Source: an uncultured Selenomonadales bacterium
GTDB taxonomy: Bacteria > Bacillota > Negativicutes > Selenomonadales > Selenomonadaceae
Assembly (NCBI GenBank): GCA_946536825.1
Contig: CAMNEX010000004.1
Location: 1 to 40,715 of the forward strand
DNA length: 40,715 nucleotides
Direction of reading: 5' to 3'
Part shown: piece after piece, positions 18,797 through 28,936 of the stretch
Layout: each line of letters opens with the position of its first letter
Position numbering within the stretch: the stretch's first letter is position 1
The notes under the pieces: generated by a model
What the model was told of the DNA's origin: nothing
The model's input: only the letters and a program-made list of their open reading frames with translations
The model's database searches: none
Translations under genes and position numbers: made by a program

Positions 18797-19468
18797 ATGC
18801 TTTGGAAAGATGATGTATCGAAAATGCGCGTGGCGGCGTCGCTTCTGTCGGCAGATTTCGCACACTTAGCCGACGAGATAAAACACGTGACCGACGCCGG
18901 CATTGAACAAATTCATATCGAAGTTGGCGACGGAATTTTTTCGCCGAATATCACAATCGGAGCTCCCGTTGTAAAAAGTTTGCGCAAAGTCACCAACGCA
19001 ATTTTGGAAGCGCACCTTATGACGGTCTATCCCGAAAGAAAAATTGAGGAATTCGCGCAGGCGGGCGCAGATTTAATCACGTTTCACATTGAAGCAACCG
19101 AGCAAGCGCAGACTGTCATACACAAAATCAAAGGCGCGGGCTCAAAGGCGGGCGTCGCGCTCAATCCGGCAACACCGCTTTGCATGATTGAAGAACTTTT
19201 GTATGATGTCGACGTCGTTTTGCTCATGACGGCAATTCCCGGCGCGTCGGGACAACCTTTGCTCAAAAATTCTCTCGACAAAGTTAAGCGATTGCATAAA
19301 ATCATTCGCGAAAACAATTTCAAATGTCTTTTGGAAGTCGACGGCGGCGTAAATATTGAAAATGCTCAAGCTCTTCGCGAGGCGGGCGCAAATATTCTTG
19401 TTGCCGGCACTGCGATTTACGATTCAACTGACGTTTTGGCATCTGCCGCGTTGCTTAAAGGCGAGTAA
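18797..19468 (+). CDS. Ribulose-phosphate 3-epimerase family protein
   Basis: AASLLSADFAHLADEI, GDGIFSPNITIG, LEVDGGVNIENA, VAGTAIY motifs. Confidence 0.88.
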   Translation: MLWKDDVSKMRVAASLLSADFAHLADEIKHVTDAGIEQIHIEVGDGIFSPNITIGAPVVKSLRKVTNAILEAHLMTVYPERKIEEFAQAGADLITFHIEATEQAQTVIHKIKGAGSKAGVALNPATPLCMIEELLYDVDVVLLMTAIPGASGQPLLKNSLDKVKRLHKIIRENNFKCLLEVDGGVNIENAQALREAGANILVAGTAIYDSTDVLASAALLKGE

Positions 19469-19502
19469 CCTTTTTTCCTACCACAACCCCCCGAAAATTT
19501 AA

Positions 19503-19541
19503 AAACTCCCAGGCAAAATGCTTGAGAGTTATTTTTTTGCA
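19503..19541 (+). terminator. Rho-independent terminator
   Basis: aactcccaggcaaaatgcttgagagtt imperfect stem followed by atttttttg. Confidence 0.75.
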
Positions 19542-19616
19542 TTAAAGGAATTATCGCCGCCGCGCCGAATATAAAATCAAACACATTCGGCAATAGCGGA
19601 AGGAGCTGTTGGAGTC

Positions 19617-20162
19617 ATGGCAACATTCAACATAAGAGGAAAAAATATCGAAATCACGCAGCCGTTGCGCGAGTACGTAGAAAAGCGCGTCGGCAAAATT
19701 ACGAAGTACTTCGACAACATGGAAGAAATTTCGGTTTTGCTCTCGGTCGAAAAAGATCGTCAGATTGTCGAAGTCACTGCGGAAGTTCGCGGCGGGCTTA
19801 TTCTTCGCGGGCAGGAGTCCAACCCCGATATGTACACGTCGATCGATTTGGTCGTTGAGAAACTCGAACGCCAAATTCACAAGCAGAAGACCAAACTTGA
19901 GCGGCGTTTTCGCAACGGCGGCATGAGGGCGGAAGCATTCGCAGAAACAAAATACCAATCCGAACACGAAGACGAGAGCGAATATCCCATTGTCAAAACC
20001 AAACATTTTGTCGTTAAGCCCATGGACGTTCAAGAAGCAATCATGCAAATGAATTTGCTCAATCACAATTTCTTTGTTTTCCGCGACGCGCAGACCGAGC
20101 AAATTTGCGTAGTTTACAAGCGCACAGCCGGAGCTTATGGACTTTTGGAATTTGACGGCTGA
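19617..20162 (+). CDS. hpf: Long-form ribosome hibernation promoting factor
   Basis: N-terminal FNIRGKNIEITQPLREYVEKRVGKITKYFDN and C-terminal KTKHFVVKPMDVQEAIMQMNLLNHNFFVFRDAQT dimerisation domain. Confidence 0.95.
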   Translation: MATFNIRGKNIEITQPLREYVEKRVGKITKYFDNMEEISVLLSVEKDRQIVEVTAEVRGGLILRGQESNPDMYTSIDLVVEKLERQIHKQKTKLERRFRNGGMRAEAFAETKYQSEHEDESEYPIVKTKHFVVKPMDVQEAIMQMNLLNHNFFVFRDAQTEQICVVYKRTAGAYGLLEFDG

Positions 20163-20201
20163 TTTGGCGATAGCGTTGAGAACGGGCAAAAAAGTTAAAT
20201 A

Positions 20202-20230
20202 TTGACGATTAAAAAGTTGCGTGTTAAAAT
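20202..20230 (+). promoter_or_regulatory. Predicted sigma-70 promoter of rpsU
   Basis: TTGACG-17-TAAAAT upstream of rpsU. Confidence 0.65.
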
Positions 20231-20279
20231 ACGCGGGCAGTAAAAATATTCGATAAACAAGCGGAGGGAGGGATATTGA

Positions 20280-20459
20280 ATGGCCAATGAAGTCAAAGTT
20301 GGGAAAAACGAATCCATAGACAGTGCTCTCCGCCGCTTTAAGCGTACCTGTCAAAAGGCGGGCACGCTCGCCGAAGTTCGCAAGCGTGAACATTACGAAA
20401 AGCCCAGCGTCCGCCGCAAGAAAAAATCGGAGGCGGCTCGCAAGCGGAAGTATCGTTAA
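20280..20459 (+). CDS. rpsU: 30S ribosomal protein S21
   Basis: [59 protein letters not shown] (59 aa). Absent from the ORF track, probably because of length. SD gcggaggga. Confidence 0.95.
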   Translation: MANEVKVGKNESIDSALRRFKRTCQKAGTLAEVRKREHYEKPSVRRKKKSEAARKRKYR

Positions 20460-20477
20460 TCCTTAGTCGACAAATAA

Positions 20478-20521
20478 AAAAGGCCGCTGTCTTCCTTGCG
20501 GGTTGACGGCGGCTTTTTTTC
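20478..20521 (+). terminator. Rho-independent terminator after rpsU
   Basis: GGCCGCTGTC / GACGGCGGCT stem plus T run. Confidence 0.8.
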
Positions 20522-20610
20522 GTGAAACGGAAATTTTTTCTAATCCGTGTTTAACAATCATAATTCATAATGCGCCTTGATTGACAAAGGGAAGGAGACA
20601 AGTATGCAAT

Positions 20611-22746
20611 ATGCCTGAAAATAAATCCTCGCCGCCACCGGACAGGACAGGGATAATTTCTATCATAAAAGTTTTGCAACATTTCGGCGTGAAAGATCTG
20701 CAAAAAATTTATGAACAGAATCCCGAAACCGACAGCCAGCTTGACTGGGGAAAGCTCCAGAAGTTGGCAAAAAAGTACAATATCAACAGCAATGTAATTC
20801 GCCCGACAGTAGACGAAATGCGCGAACTCGAATATCCCGTTATAGCAAAGATGAATGACGGCGCATATATTGCTATAGGCAGTACCAACGAAGAAGTCGT
20901 TTTGGCAATAGACCCGCGAGAAAACAAACCCAAAGCAATTCCCATGAAAGAATTCTTGGAGAGCTGGTCAAATGAATTTTTGCTTTTCTCGGCGGCGTTT
21001 AGTTGGACTTACTTTAAGAAACAATACAACGTCGATTGGTTCTTGAAAGTTGTTTTTCGTTATAAAAAACCGCTGTTGGAAGTAATTGCCGCGTCGTTTT
21101 TTATTCAGATTATGGGAATTGTTTTCCCGCTCATAACGCAGGTTATTATCGATAAAGTCATCGGCAACAACGGCTTGTCAACGCTGACGGTCATCGGCTA
21201 CAGCATGGTATTATTTTTCTTCATGCAATCGCTTTTAACCTGCCTTAAAACCTACATTTTAAATCACACGACAAATAAGCTGGACGCAATTTTGGGAACG
21301 CGCCTATTTCGCCATTTAATTGCCTTGCCGTTGCCTTACTACGAAAGAAAACGCGTCGGCGAAACGTTAATGCGCGTTGAGGCTCTTGAACGCGTCCGCA
21401 ACTTTTTAACAGGATCGGGCTTAACAACCGTGCTCGACGCTTTCTTTGCAGTTGTATTTATCGGATTTATGTTTTGGTACTCGGTGCCGTTGACTTTAAT
21501 CGCGCTAATTACAATTCCGCTTTATCTCCTTCAACTTTGGTTCATGCCAATAATCAGAGGCAAACTCGGCGGTATTTGGAGTGCCCAAGTAGCGTGGAAT
21601 GCTTTCTTGGTTGAATCCATTACAAATGTCGAAACAGTTAAATCTTTGGCGGTTGAACCGCAATTCGTCAACAAATGGGAAAATCTCGTAGCACGCTATG
21701 TCCGCAAGCATTTTGAAATATCAAAGCTCATGATATTTATTCAATCGTTCCGGGCTATTGTCGAAGCGTCGATAACAATGGGAATTCTCTGGTACGGCGG
21801 TCATATGGTAATGGACGGAGAATTGACGCTCGGTCAATTAATCGCGTTTCAAATGATCTCGCGACAGGCACTCGGTCCTTTGACTAACCTTTTAATGATG
21901 TGGTGGGAACTCTTCATGCTCAAATTCGCGCTCGGACTTATCGGCGACATTTTAAGCACGCCCATGGAACCTGTTGTTCAGGAAATGGGCAAGCGCGGCG
22001 ATAACAGGATTGACGGCGCGATTGAGTTTTCAAACGTCTCCTTCCGTTACCGCGTCGACTTGCCGCTTGTCCTGCAAGATATAAATCTGTCAGTCCTGCC
22101 GGGGCAAAAAATTGGAATTGTCGGGCGTTCGGGCTCCGGTAAATCAACTTTGACAAATTTGGTACAAAATCTTTACATACCCGAAGAAGGCAATATCGTC
22201 ATTGGCGGCATTAACACCAAAGAAGCAAATCTTTCGTGGCTAAGGGAACAAATCGGCGTCGTCATGCAGGAAAATTACCTTTTCAACTCCAGCGTTCGCG
22301 ACAACATTGCAATCAGCCGCCCGACTGCAACTATGGACGAAATTATTCGGGCATCGAGACTTGCCGGAGCTCATGATTTTATTTTGGAACTTAAAGAAGG
22401 TTACGATACAAAAGTCGGCGAGCGCGGCGATTCTCTTTCGGGCGGACAACGTCAGCGCGTTGCCATTGCAAGGGCTTTGCTTGCCAATCCGCCAATTTTA
22501 ATTTTCGACGAAGCAACAAGCGCACTCGACTACGAATCCGAAAGAATTATTTTGAATAACATGGGAGCTATCGGGGCTCAAAGAACGATGCTAATCATTG
22601 CGCACAGATTGAGCGCAGTGCGCCGTTGTGACAAAATTATTGTCATTGACAAGGGGCGAATCGTTGAGAGCGGCACACACGAACAATTAATGGCACTCGG
22701 CGGGCTCTATCGTTATCTTTACGATCAGCAAGAAAGCAGAGGTTGA
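20611..22746 (+). CDS. Type I secretion ABC transporter with degenerate C39-like N-terminal domain (RtxB/HlyB-like)
   Basis: N-terminal C39-like region lacking catalytic Cys; TM domain; Walker A GRSGSGKST; LSGGQRQRVAIARALL; ILIFDEATSALD. Start likely ATG 20611. Confidence 0.93.
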   Translation: MPENKSSPPPDRTGIISIIKVLQHFGVKDLQKIYEQNPETDSQLDWGKLQKLAKKYNINSNVIRPTVDEMRELEYPVIAKMNDGAYIAIGSTNEEVVLAIDPRENKPKAIPMKEFLESWSNEFLLFSAAFSWTYFKKQYNVDWFLKVVFRYKKPLLEVIAASFFIQIMGIVFPLITQVIIDKVIGNNGLSTLTVIGYSMVLFFFMQSLLTCLKTYILNHTTNKLDAILGTRLFRHLIALPLPYYERKRVGETLMRVEALERVRNFLTGSGLTTVLDAFFAVVFIGFMFWYSVPLTLIALITIPLYLLQLWFMPIIRGKLGGIWSAQVAWNAFLVESITNVETVKSLAVEPQFVNKWENLVARYVRKHFEISKLMIFIQSFRAIVEASITMGILWYGGHMVMDGELTLGQLIAFQMISRQALGPLTNLLMMWWELFMLKFALGLIGDILSTPMEPVVQEMGKRGDNRIDGAIEFSNVSFRYRVDLPLVLQDINLSVLPGQKIGIVGRSGSGKSTLTNLVQNLYIPEEGNIVIGGINTKEANLSWLREQIGVVMQENYLFNSSVRDNIAISRPTATMDEIIRASRLAGAHDFILELKEGYDTKVGERGDSLSGGQRQRVAIARALLANPPILIFDEATSALDYESERIILNNMGAIGAQRTMLIIAHRLSAVRRCDKIIVIDKGRIVESGTHEQLMALGGLYRYLYDQQESRG

Positions 22747-22751
22747 GAGCA

Positions 22752-24107
22752 ATGCGCAAATTTTGGAATTGGCTTGTTCACGGAGATGAACGCGACAAAG
22801 AAACAGAATTCTTGCCGGCAATACTCGAAGTAACGGAAACACCGCCTTCACCTACAGGGCGGCTTGTCATGTGGGCGATTTTGCTTTTAGTTGTCGCCGC
22901 GTTGACATGGTCCTATCTCGGACACATTAACGAAGTTGCCGTTGCGGCGGGCAAAGTTATTCCCTCCGGACAAGTCAAAACAATTCAAGTTAAAAACAAA
23001 GGTATTGTCAAAGAAATTAATGTCGAAGAAGGACAACAGGTTCAAGAAGGCGACGTGCTCGTTCTCCTTGACCCGACGACAACTTCAGCCGATTATGACA
23101 GCTTAAGAAAACGCGCCGCCTATTACAAGCTTGACATTCAGAGATTGACTGCCGAGCTTACCCAGCAGCCTTTTGTGCCGGAAGAAGATCCCGACCTTGA
23201 GGCGCACGATTTAGCGGCGGAAATGGCTCTTTATCAGAGCAGAACTTCCGATTATCACACGCAACGCCAAAGCCGCATGGATGTCATTGAGCAGAAAGTA
23301 GCAAGACTTCAAGCGACGCAGGCAACTTACGAAAAATACGCGCAGGTTTTGGCAATCGAACAGGAAAAAGAAGCACGCCTCACCGAATTGAGCGAGCAAA
23401 ATGCAATTTCCGCTTTCCAACTCCTTGAACAACAAAGTCAAACTATTGAATACGCAAAAAATGCGCAGGCGGAACTTGATTCAATTAACAGTATCCGCGC
23501 AGAAATTGCCGAGGCTCAACAAAATCTCGCTAACGTCGACGCCTCCTATCACAAAGACATTATGACTGCGCTTGTCGAAGCTAAAAAAGAATATTACACC
23601 GTCACCGAGTCGATTAAAAAAGCGGAAGAAGATTCGCGCATGGCGGTGATTTACGCGCCCATTTCCGGTCGTGTCTACAATCTCAATATTCACACTGTCG
23701 GCGGTATCGTCACAGACGCCCAGCCGCTTATGCAGATTGTCCCTGAAGACGCCAAACTTGAGTTTGAAGTTTACGCGGACAACAAGGACATTGGTTTTAT
23801 CAAAGTCGGGCAAGAGGCGGAAGTTAAATTCGACACGTACAATTTCCAAAAATTCGGCATGTACAAAGCTGAAGTTCAAGAAATCAGCGCGGACGCCGTC
23901 AACGAACCGAATAATCCTCAGCAGGACAAAAAATTTAAACTTATCCTCGACCCGACAAGCAACGATATTAACGTTTACGGACAGCCGGCGAAAATCGAAA
24001 TCGGCATGAGTGTCAGCGCGGAAATTAAAATCAAAGAGAAAAGAATTATTGACTTCTTCCTTGACCCGTTCCGCCGCTACACGTCCGAAGCTTTGAGGGA
24101 GCGTTGA
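22752..24107 (+). CDS. HlyD family type I secretion periplasmic adaptor
   Basis: Single N-terminal TM, GKVIPSGQVKTIQVKNKGIVKEINVEEGQQVQEGDVL, long coiled coil, YAPISGRVYNLNIHTVGGIV. Confidence 0.95.
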   Translation: MRKFWNWLVHGDERDKETEFLPAILEVTETPPSPTGRLVMWAILLLVVAALTWSYLGHINEVAVAAGKVIPSGQVKTIQVKNKGIVKEINVEEGQQVQEGDVLVLLDPTTTSADYDSLRKRAAYYKLDIQRLTAELTQQPFVPEEDPDLEAHDLAAEMALYQSRTSDYHTQRQSRMDVIEQKVARLQATQATYEKYAQVLAIEQEKEARLTELSEQNAISAFQLLEQQSQTIEYAKNAQAELDSINSIRAEIAEAQQNLANVDASYHKDIMTALVEAKKEYYTVTESIKKAEEDSRMAVIYAPISGRVYNLNIHTVGGIVTDAQPLMQIVPEDAKLEFEVYADNKDIGFIKVGQEAEVKFDTYNFQKFGMYKAEVQEISADAVNEPNNPQQDKKFKLILDPTSNDINVYGQPAKIEIGMSVSAEIKIKEKRIIDFFLDPFRRYTSEALRER

Positions 24108-24110
24108 TTT

Positions 24111-26408
24111 ATGGCAGAAAACAATAAACAAACTCCCGATAATAAAAATTTGGTGCCTTCGCAAGGACAAACTCCGCAAAAATCCGGCGGACAGGCTCTT
24201 GGCAAAATCACGCCGAAAAAAGTTCCGCTCGACAAAGCGAAGGGCGGCAAGCTCGATACCGAAGTTAAAACGGAAGAAGACGGCGGCATTGTCAACGGCA
24301 TTGACACCGGACTTGCTTGCCTTATCGCCATTGCAAAATATTACAATATCCCCGCCGATTATCGGCAACTCGAACGCGCTTACGTTTTGCAAGCGGGTAG
24401 CGTCGATTTTATAACGCTTGTAAGGGCGGCTCGCGAGTTGAAATTAAAAGCGCGTAAATACGAAGGCTTGAAAGAAGCGGATTTGGAAAAGCTCGTTTAT
24501 CCCGTCCTAATCAAGTTGCATTCGGGCAGGAGCGTCGTCATTACGACAATCCGCGACGGCGATATTTATGTTATGGATCCAATTTTTTCGCAACAGCCCG
24601 TCAAAGTCGACCGCTATAAACTTTTAATGGACTGGACAGGCGACGCGATACTTTTCACACGCCGCTACGAACTTGACAGAAAAAAAAGCAAATTCGGCTT
24701 CAAATGGTTTATCCCTGTCATGACGAAATATATCCCATTTTTGCGGAGTGTTTTGTTTATGTCGCTCCTTTTGCAAATTTTGGGCTTGGCGTCGCCTATC
24801 TTCGTTCAAAATATTATCGATAAAGTTTTGGTGCACAGAGCCGCGGACGCATTGGACATTTTGGTTTTGGGCATGGTTATCTGCACAGTTTTTCAGAATC
24901 TTATTCTGGCATTGCGTACCTATCTTTTTTCAAACATAACAAGCAAAATGGACGTGGTTTTAAGTTCCCGCCTGTTCAAAAATATAGCTGCACTTCCCGT
25001 CAGTTATTTCCAAAAATGGCAAGTCGGCGACGTTGTTTCGCGTACCAGAGAACTTGAAACATTGCGCTCCTTTATGACAGGCTCAAGCTTGACAATTCTC
25101 CTTGACATTGTCTTTGCGATTGTTTATTTCGTCGTAATGTTCTTTTACAGCCGAATACTTAGCATAGTCGTATTGGTTATGATTCCGCTGTTCGTTATCC
25201 TAAATGTTATCGTCGCGCCGATTTTCAAGCGCATGATTAACGACAAATTTTTAATCGGAAGTGAAAACCGCTCCTTCCTAATCGAAACGATAACGGGCAT
25301 TCATACGGTTAAATCTTCAAGCGTCGAAAGCAATTTTATTCGCCGCTATGAAGAAATGCTCGCCCGTTTTGTCAAAGCTAATTTCAACGTCGTCAACGTG
25401 GCAAATATCGCCAATTCAATCGGTACTTTTTTCTTCAGCATGTTTAATCTTGTAATTCTTTGGATTGGTGCTTATTACGTCATGGAAGGCGAAATAACCG
25501 TTGGCGAATTAATCGCGTTCCAGATGATTGCGGGGCAATTAATCGCGCCGATTATGCGTCTGATTAATCAATGGCAACATTTCCAACAAATTCGTGTTTC
25601 AATGGAAAGACTTTCCGACATAATGGACGAAGATGTTGAGCCGTCGTTCAATCCTTCGCGAACGACTTTGCCGAGCCTGCGCGGAGATATTGCGCTTGAG
25701 AAATTAGCATTCAGCTACACCGTTGAGGGCGGAAAAGTTCTAGACAACGTCAACATAAGAATTCCCGCGGGCATGAAAGTCGGAATAGTCGGGCGTTCGG
25801 GCTCCGGCAAATCGACTTTGACGAAATTAATTCAGCGGCTATATCTCCCCGACACGGGACGAATTTTAATTGACGGCGTCGACATTGCGCAGGTTGAACC
25901 GGCGTGGTTGCGGCGGCAAATCGGCGTCGTGTTGCAGGACAGCAAACTTTTCAGTGGCTCGGTTGAAGAAAATATCCGCATTGCCTGCCCAAATGCCACG
26001 CATGAAGATGTTGTCAATGCGGCGCGGCTTGCGGGCGCAGATGAATTCGTCAGCCAATTTCCGCACGGTTATGATACTTTCGTCGGCGAGCGCGGCTCCC
26101 TTCTAAGCGGCGGTCAGCGTCAAAGAATTGCGATTGCCCGCGCTTTGATTTCCAACCCGCGCATTTTGATTTTCGACGAGGCAACTTCCGCGCTGGATTA
26201 TGAATCAGAAAATATTATCATGAATAATATTGAGCCGATTTCCAGAGGGCGTACAATGTTAATGATTGCGCACCGCCTTTCAACCGTCCGAGATTGCGAC
26301 GCAATTATTGTTATCGACAAGGGGCGCATTATAGAAGCGGGCACGCATGATGAGCTTATGAAACATAACGGCGTTTACGCCAAACTTCACCAAGCACAAA
26401 TGACTTAA
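24111..26408 (+). CDS. Second type I secretion ABC transporter with degenerate C39-like domain (RtxE-like)
   Basis: GIDTGLACLIAIAKYY retains the C39 frame but has Thr where the catalytic Cys is expected; intact Walker A/B and LSGGQRQRIAIARAL. Confidence 0.93.
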   Translation: MAENNKQTPDNKNLVPSQGQTPQKSGGQALGKITPKKVPLDKAKGGKLDTEVKTEEDGGIVNGIDTGLACLIAIAKYYNIPADYRQLERAYVLQAGSVDFITLVRAARELKLKARKYEGLKEADLEKLVYPVLIKLHSGRSVVITTIRDGDIYVMDPIFSQQPVKVDRYKLLMDWTGDAILFTRRYELDRKKSKFGFKWFIPVMTKYIPFLRSVLFMSLLLQILGLASPIFVQNIIDKVLVHRAADALDILVLGMVICTVFQNLILALRTYLFSNITSKMDVVLSSRLFKNIAALPVSYFQKWQVGDVVSRTRELETLRSFMTGSSLTILLDIVFAIVYFVVMFFYSRILSIVVLVMIPLFVILNVIVAPIFKRMINDKFLIGSENRSFLIETITGIHTVKSSSVESNFIRRYEEMLARFVKANFNVVNVANIANSIGTFFFSMFNLVILWIGAYYVMEGEITVGELIAFQMIAGQLIAPIMRLINQWQHFQQIRVSMERLSDIMDEDVEPSFNPSRTTLPSLRGDIALEKLAFSYTVEGGKVLDNVNIRIPAGMKVGIVGRSGSGKSTLTKLIQRLYLPDTGRILIDGVDIAQVEPAWLRRQIGVVLQDSKLFSGSVEENIRIACPNATHEDVVNAARLAGADEFVSQFPHGYDTFVGERGSLLSGGQRQRIAIARALISNPRILIFDEATSALDYESENIIMNNIEPISRGRTMLMIAHRLSTVRDCDAIIVIDKGRIIEAGTHDELMKHNGVYAKLHQAQMT

Positions 26409-26434
26409 AATTTTTTCAAGGGGTAATTTTTATC

Positions 26435-27670
26435 GTGAATATTTTCTTTATGCATTTGACGTTTCCGGCTCAATTTCTCCACCTTGCGCCTTACCTTGCG
26501 AGAAATCCGGAAAACAAAGTTTATTTTATTGCTAAAGGCGATTCAATCAAAACTCCGCTTGAGGGCGTAAATCTTGAACTTTACAAATTCCCGAATAACT
26601 TTAACGCGCTGATTAATTCCAAAAAAAGTTTGTGGCCGATAGAAACGCCGATAAAAAATGTTGCCGGCGGTTTGGGAGTTCTTGAGGTAATGGAACGGCT
26701 CAAGGCGGAACAAAATATTCAGCCCGATATTATAATTGGTCACATAGCTTGGGGCGCGTTGTCTTACGTCAAGGACATGTATCCGAATGTCCCTGTTATC
26801 GGCTACTTTGAATGGGTTTCAAGCATTGAGGCAAGTCACTGGTGGTCGAACGAAGTTGCAACAAAATCCGACAGAGTCCGAATCCGCACTCATCAAGCAA
26901 AATATTTGGCGAACTTTGATATTTGTGACGCGGCTGTCACGGCGACGCAATGGCAATATTCCCTGTTCCCCGAAGAATACAGATATAAATCGCATGTAAT
27001 TCACGAGGGCATTGACATGGAATTTTGCTCGCCCGCTCCCGACGGCAAACGCCCCGGACTTGTCCTTGACGATGTTAAATTAAATCTGCCCGAAGGCACC
27101 GAGATAATAACTTACATTTCTCGCGGCTTTGAACCTGCGCGGGGCTTTCCGCAATTTATGGACGCAATGCGCATTGTTTTAGCTCACCGCCCCAATACAC
27201 ATGTTATCCTTGTCGGAAAAGACAAACCCGCCTACGCCGCGCAACTCAAGGATACGACTTATCTTAAAGAGGAACAAAAAAAAGGCGGCTATCCCGTTGA
27301 CCGCGTGCATATCGTCGGCAGGCGCGGGCGCGAAGATTATCAAAAAATCTTGCGGGCGTCGAGTTGTCATGTTTATTTGACGCGCCCCTTTGTTTTGAGC
27401 TGGTCTTGTCTTGAGGCAATGAGTTTTGCTTGTCCAATGGTTTGTTCGGAAACTCCGCCTGTTCAAGAGGTTATGGAGGACGGCGTCAATGGCTTGCTTG
27501 CAAATTTCCATTCGCCCAATCATATCGCCCGCAAAATCGAAGAAATTCTCGACGATCCGGAGCTTGCAAAAAAATTGGGCAATGCGGCTCGCGAAACAAT
27601 CTGCAAACGCTTTGAATTGAAAAAATGTTTGAGAGCTTGGGAAGATTTAATGTACAGCTTAATTCGCTAA
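26435..27670 (+). CDS. Glycosyltransferase family 4-like, array copy 1
   Basis: HVIHEGIDMEFCSPAPDGKRPGLVLDDVKLNLPEGTEIITYISRGFEPARGF; SCLEAMSFACPMVCSETPPVQEVMEDGVNGLL. GTG start. Confidence 0.9.
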   Translation: MNIFFMHLTFPAQFLHLAPYLARNPENKVYFIAKGDSIKTPLEGVNLELYKFPNNFNALINSKKSLWPIETPIKNVAGGLGVLEVMERLKAEQNIQPDIIIGHIAWGALSYVKDMYPNVPVIGYFEWVSSIEASHWWSNEVATKSDRVRIRTHQAKYLANFDICDAAVTATQWQYSLFPEEYRYKSHVIHEGIDMEFCSPAPDGKRPGLVLDDVKLNLPEGTEIITYISRGFEPARGFPQFMDAMRIVLAHRPNTHVILVGKDKPAYAAQLKDTTYLKEEQKKGGYPVDRVHIVGRRGREDYQKILRASSCHVYLTRPFVLSWSCLEAMSFACPMVCSETPPVQEVMEDGVNGLLANFHSPNHIARKIEEILDDPELAKKLGNAARETICKRFELKKCLRAWEDLMYSLIR

Positions 27671-27691
27671 TACAAAGGAGGCGTTCTCACC

Positions 27692-28915
27692 GTGAATATT
27701 TTTTTTGCGCATCAAAAATTCCCCGCTCACTTCCTCAATCTTGTCAAGTACCTTGCCAAAAATCCCGAAAACAACATTTATTTTTTAACCGAAACTCCGC
27801 CTGCAGAAAATGAATTGATTCCAAACGTCAATGTTGAAGTCTATCAAAAATCCGACAGATATAACGAATTGTTTGACTCGACAAAAAATATTTGGCCGCT
27901 GATTCGCATGGTTAATCCCATTACAAGGGGAATGGCGGTTATGGAAGCGTTGGAAAAACTTAATAAAGAGAAAAAAATTCGTCCGGATATTGTAATCGGT
28001 CATGCGGGTTGCGGCGCGTTAATTTATTGCAAAGATCTTTTTCCCAATCTTCCTGTTATCGGTTATTTTGAATGGTTCCAACGCATAGAAAAAACTTCCG
28101 CCAATTATTTGAACGCTGCCCAAAGAACCAATCGCATTTCCAACAGGACGCACCATTTCCCAAAATTAATGAGCTTGGCACTTTGCGACGCGGCAGTTAC
28201 TGCAACTGAATTTCAATATGCGCGCTATCCCGAAGTTTACCGACCCAAATTCCATGTGATTCACGAGGGCATTGATACAAGATTTTGTTCGCCCGCCCCC
28301 GGCGGCAAGCGTCCGGGACTTGTCCTTGACGATATTAAATTAAATCTGCCTGCAGGCACCGAGATTATCACTTACGTTGCCCGCAACCTTGATCCTGTGC
28401 GGGGCTTTCCGCAATTTATGGATTCAATTCGTCTCGTTTTGGCTAATCGTCCGAAGGCGCATGTTGTTGTTGTCGGCGAAGACAGAGCTTTTAAGGACAC
28501 GACTTACATTAACGCGGAGAAAAACAAAGGCGGCTATCCTGCCGACCGCGTGCATTTCGTCGGCTTGAGAAATCGCGAAGATTATCAAAAAATTTTGCGG
28601 GCGTCCGCCTGTCATGTTTATTTGACGATACCTTTTGTTTTAAGTCAGTCTTGTCTTGAGGCAATGAGTTTTGCCTGTCCTGTCGTCGGCTCGGATACTC
28701 CTCCTGTTCAAGAGGTTATCGAAGACGGCGTGAACGGCTTGCTTGCAGAATTCCGTTCACCGCACCACATTGCCCGCAAAATCGAAAATATTCTCGACGA
28801 CCCCGAACGCGCAAAAGCACTCGGCACGGCGGCGCGTGAAACTATCCTTAAACGCTTTGAATTGAACAAATGCCTTGAGGCTTGGGAAGATTTAATTTAC
28901 AAAACGATTCACTGA
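27692..28915 (+). CDS. Glycosyltransferase family 4-like, array copy 2
   Basis: Paralogue of copy 1; HVIHEGIDTRFCSPAPGGKRPGLVLDDIKLNLPAGTEIITYVARNLDPVRGF. GTG start. Confidence 0.9.
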   Translation: MNIFFAHQKFPAHFLNLVKYLAKNPENNIYFLTETPPAENELIPNVNVEVYQKSDRYNELFDSTKNIWPLIRMVNPITRGMAVMEALEKLNKEKKIRPDIVIGHAGCGALIYCKDLFPNLPVIGYFEWFQRIEKTSANYLNAAQRTNRISNRTHHFPKLMSLALCDAAVTATEFQYARYPEVYRPKFHVIHEGIDTRFCSPAPGGKRPGLVLDDIKLNLPAGTEIITYVARNLDPVRGFPQFMDSIRLVLANRPKAHVVVVGEDRAFKDTTYINAEKNKGGYPADRVHFVGLRNREDYQKILRASACHVYLTIPFVLSQSCLEAMSFACPVVGSDTPPVQEVIEDGVNGLLAEFRSPHHIARKIENILDDPERAKALGTAARETILKRFELNKCLEAWEDLIYKTIH

Positions 28916-28936
28916 CGTAAGGGGGCTTTTCTTGTC

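Noticed and set aside
19551-20393. 280-aa minus-strand ORF
   Set aside because: Fully antisense to hpf and rpsU, which have clear family motifs and ribosome-binding sites.
23481-24392. 303-aa minus-strand ORF
   Set aside because: Antisense to HlyD and the second ABC gene, low-complexity Phe/Asn/Arg-rich translation typical of shadow ORFs in this codon-biased genome.
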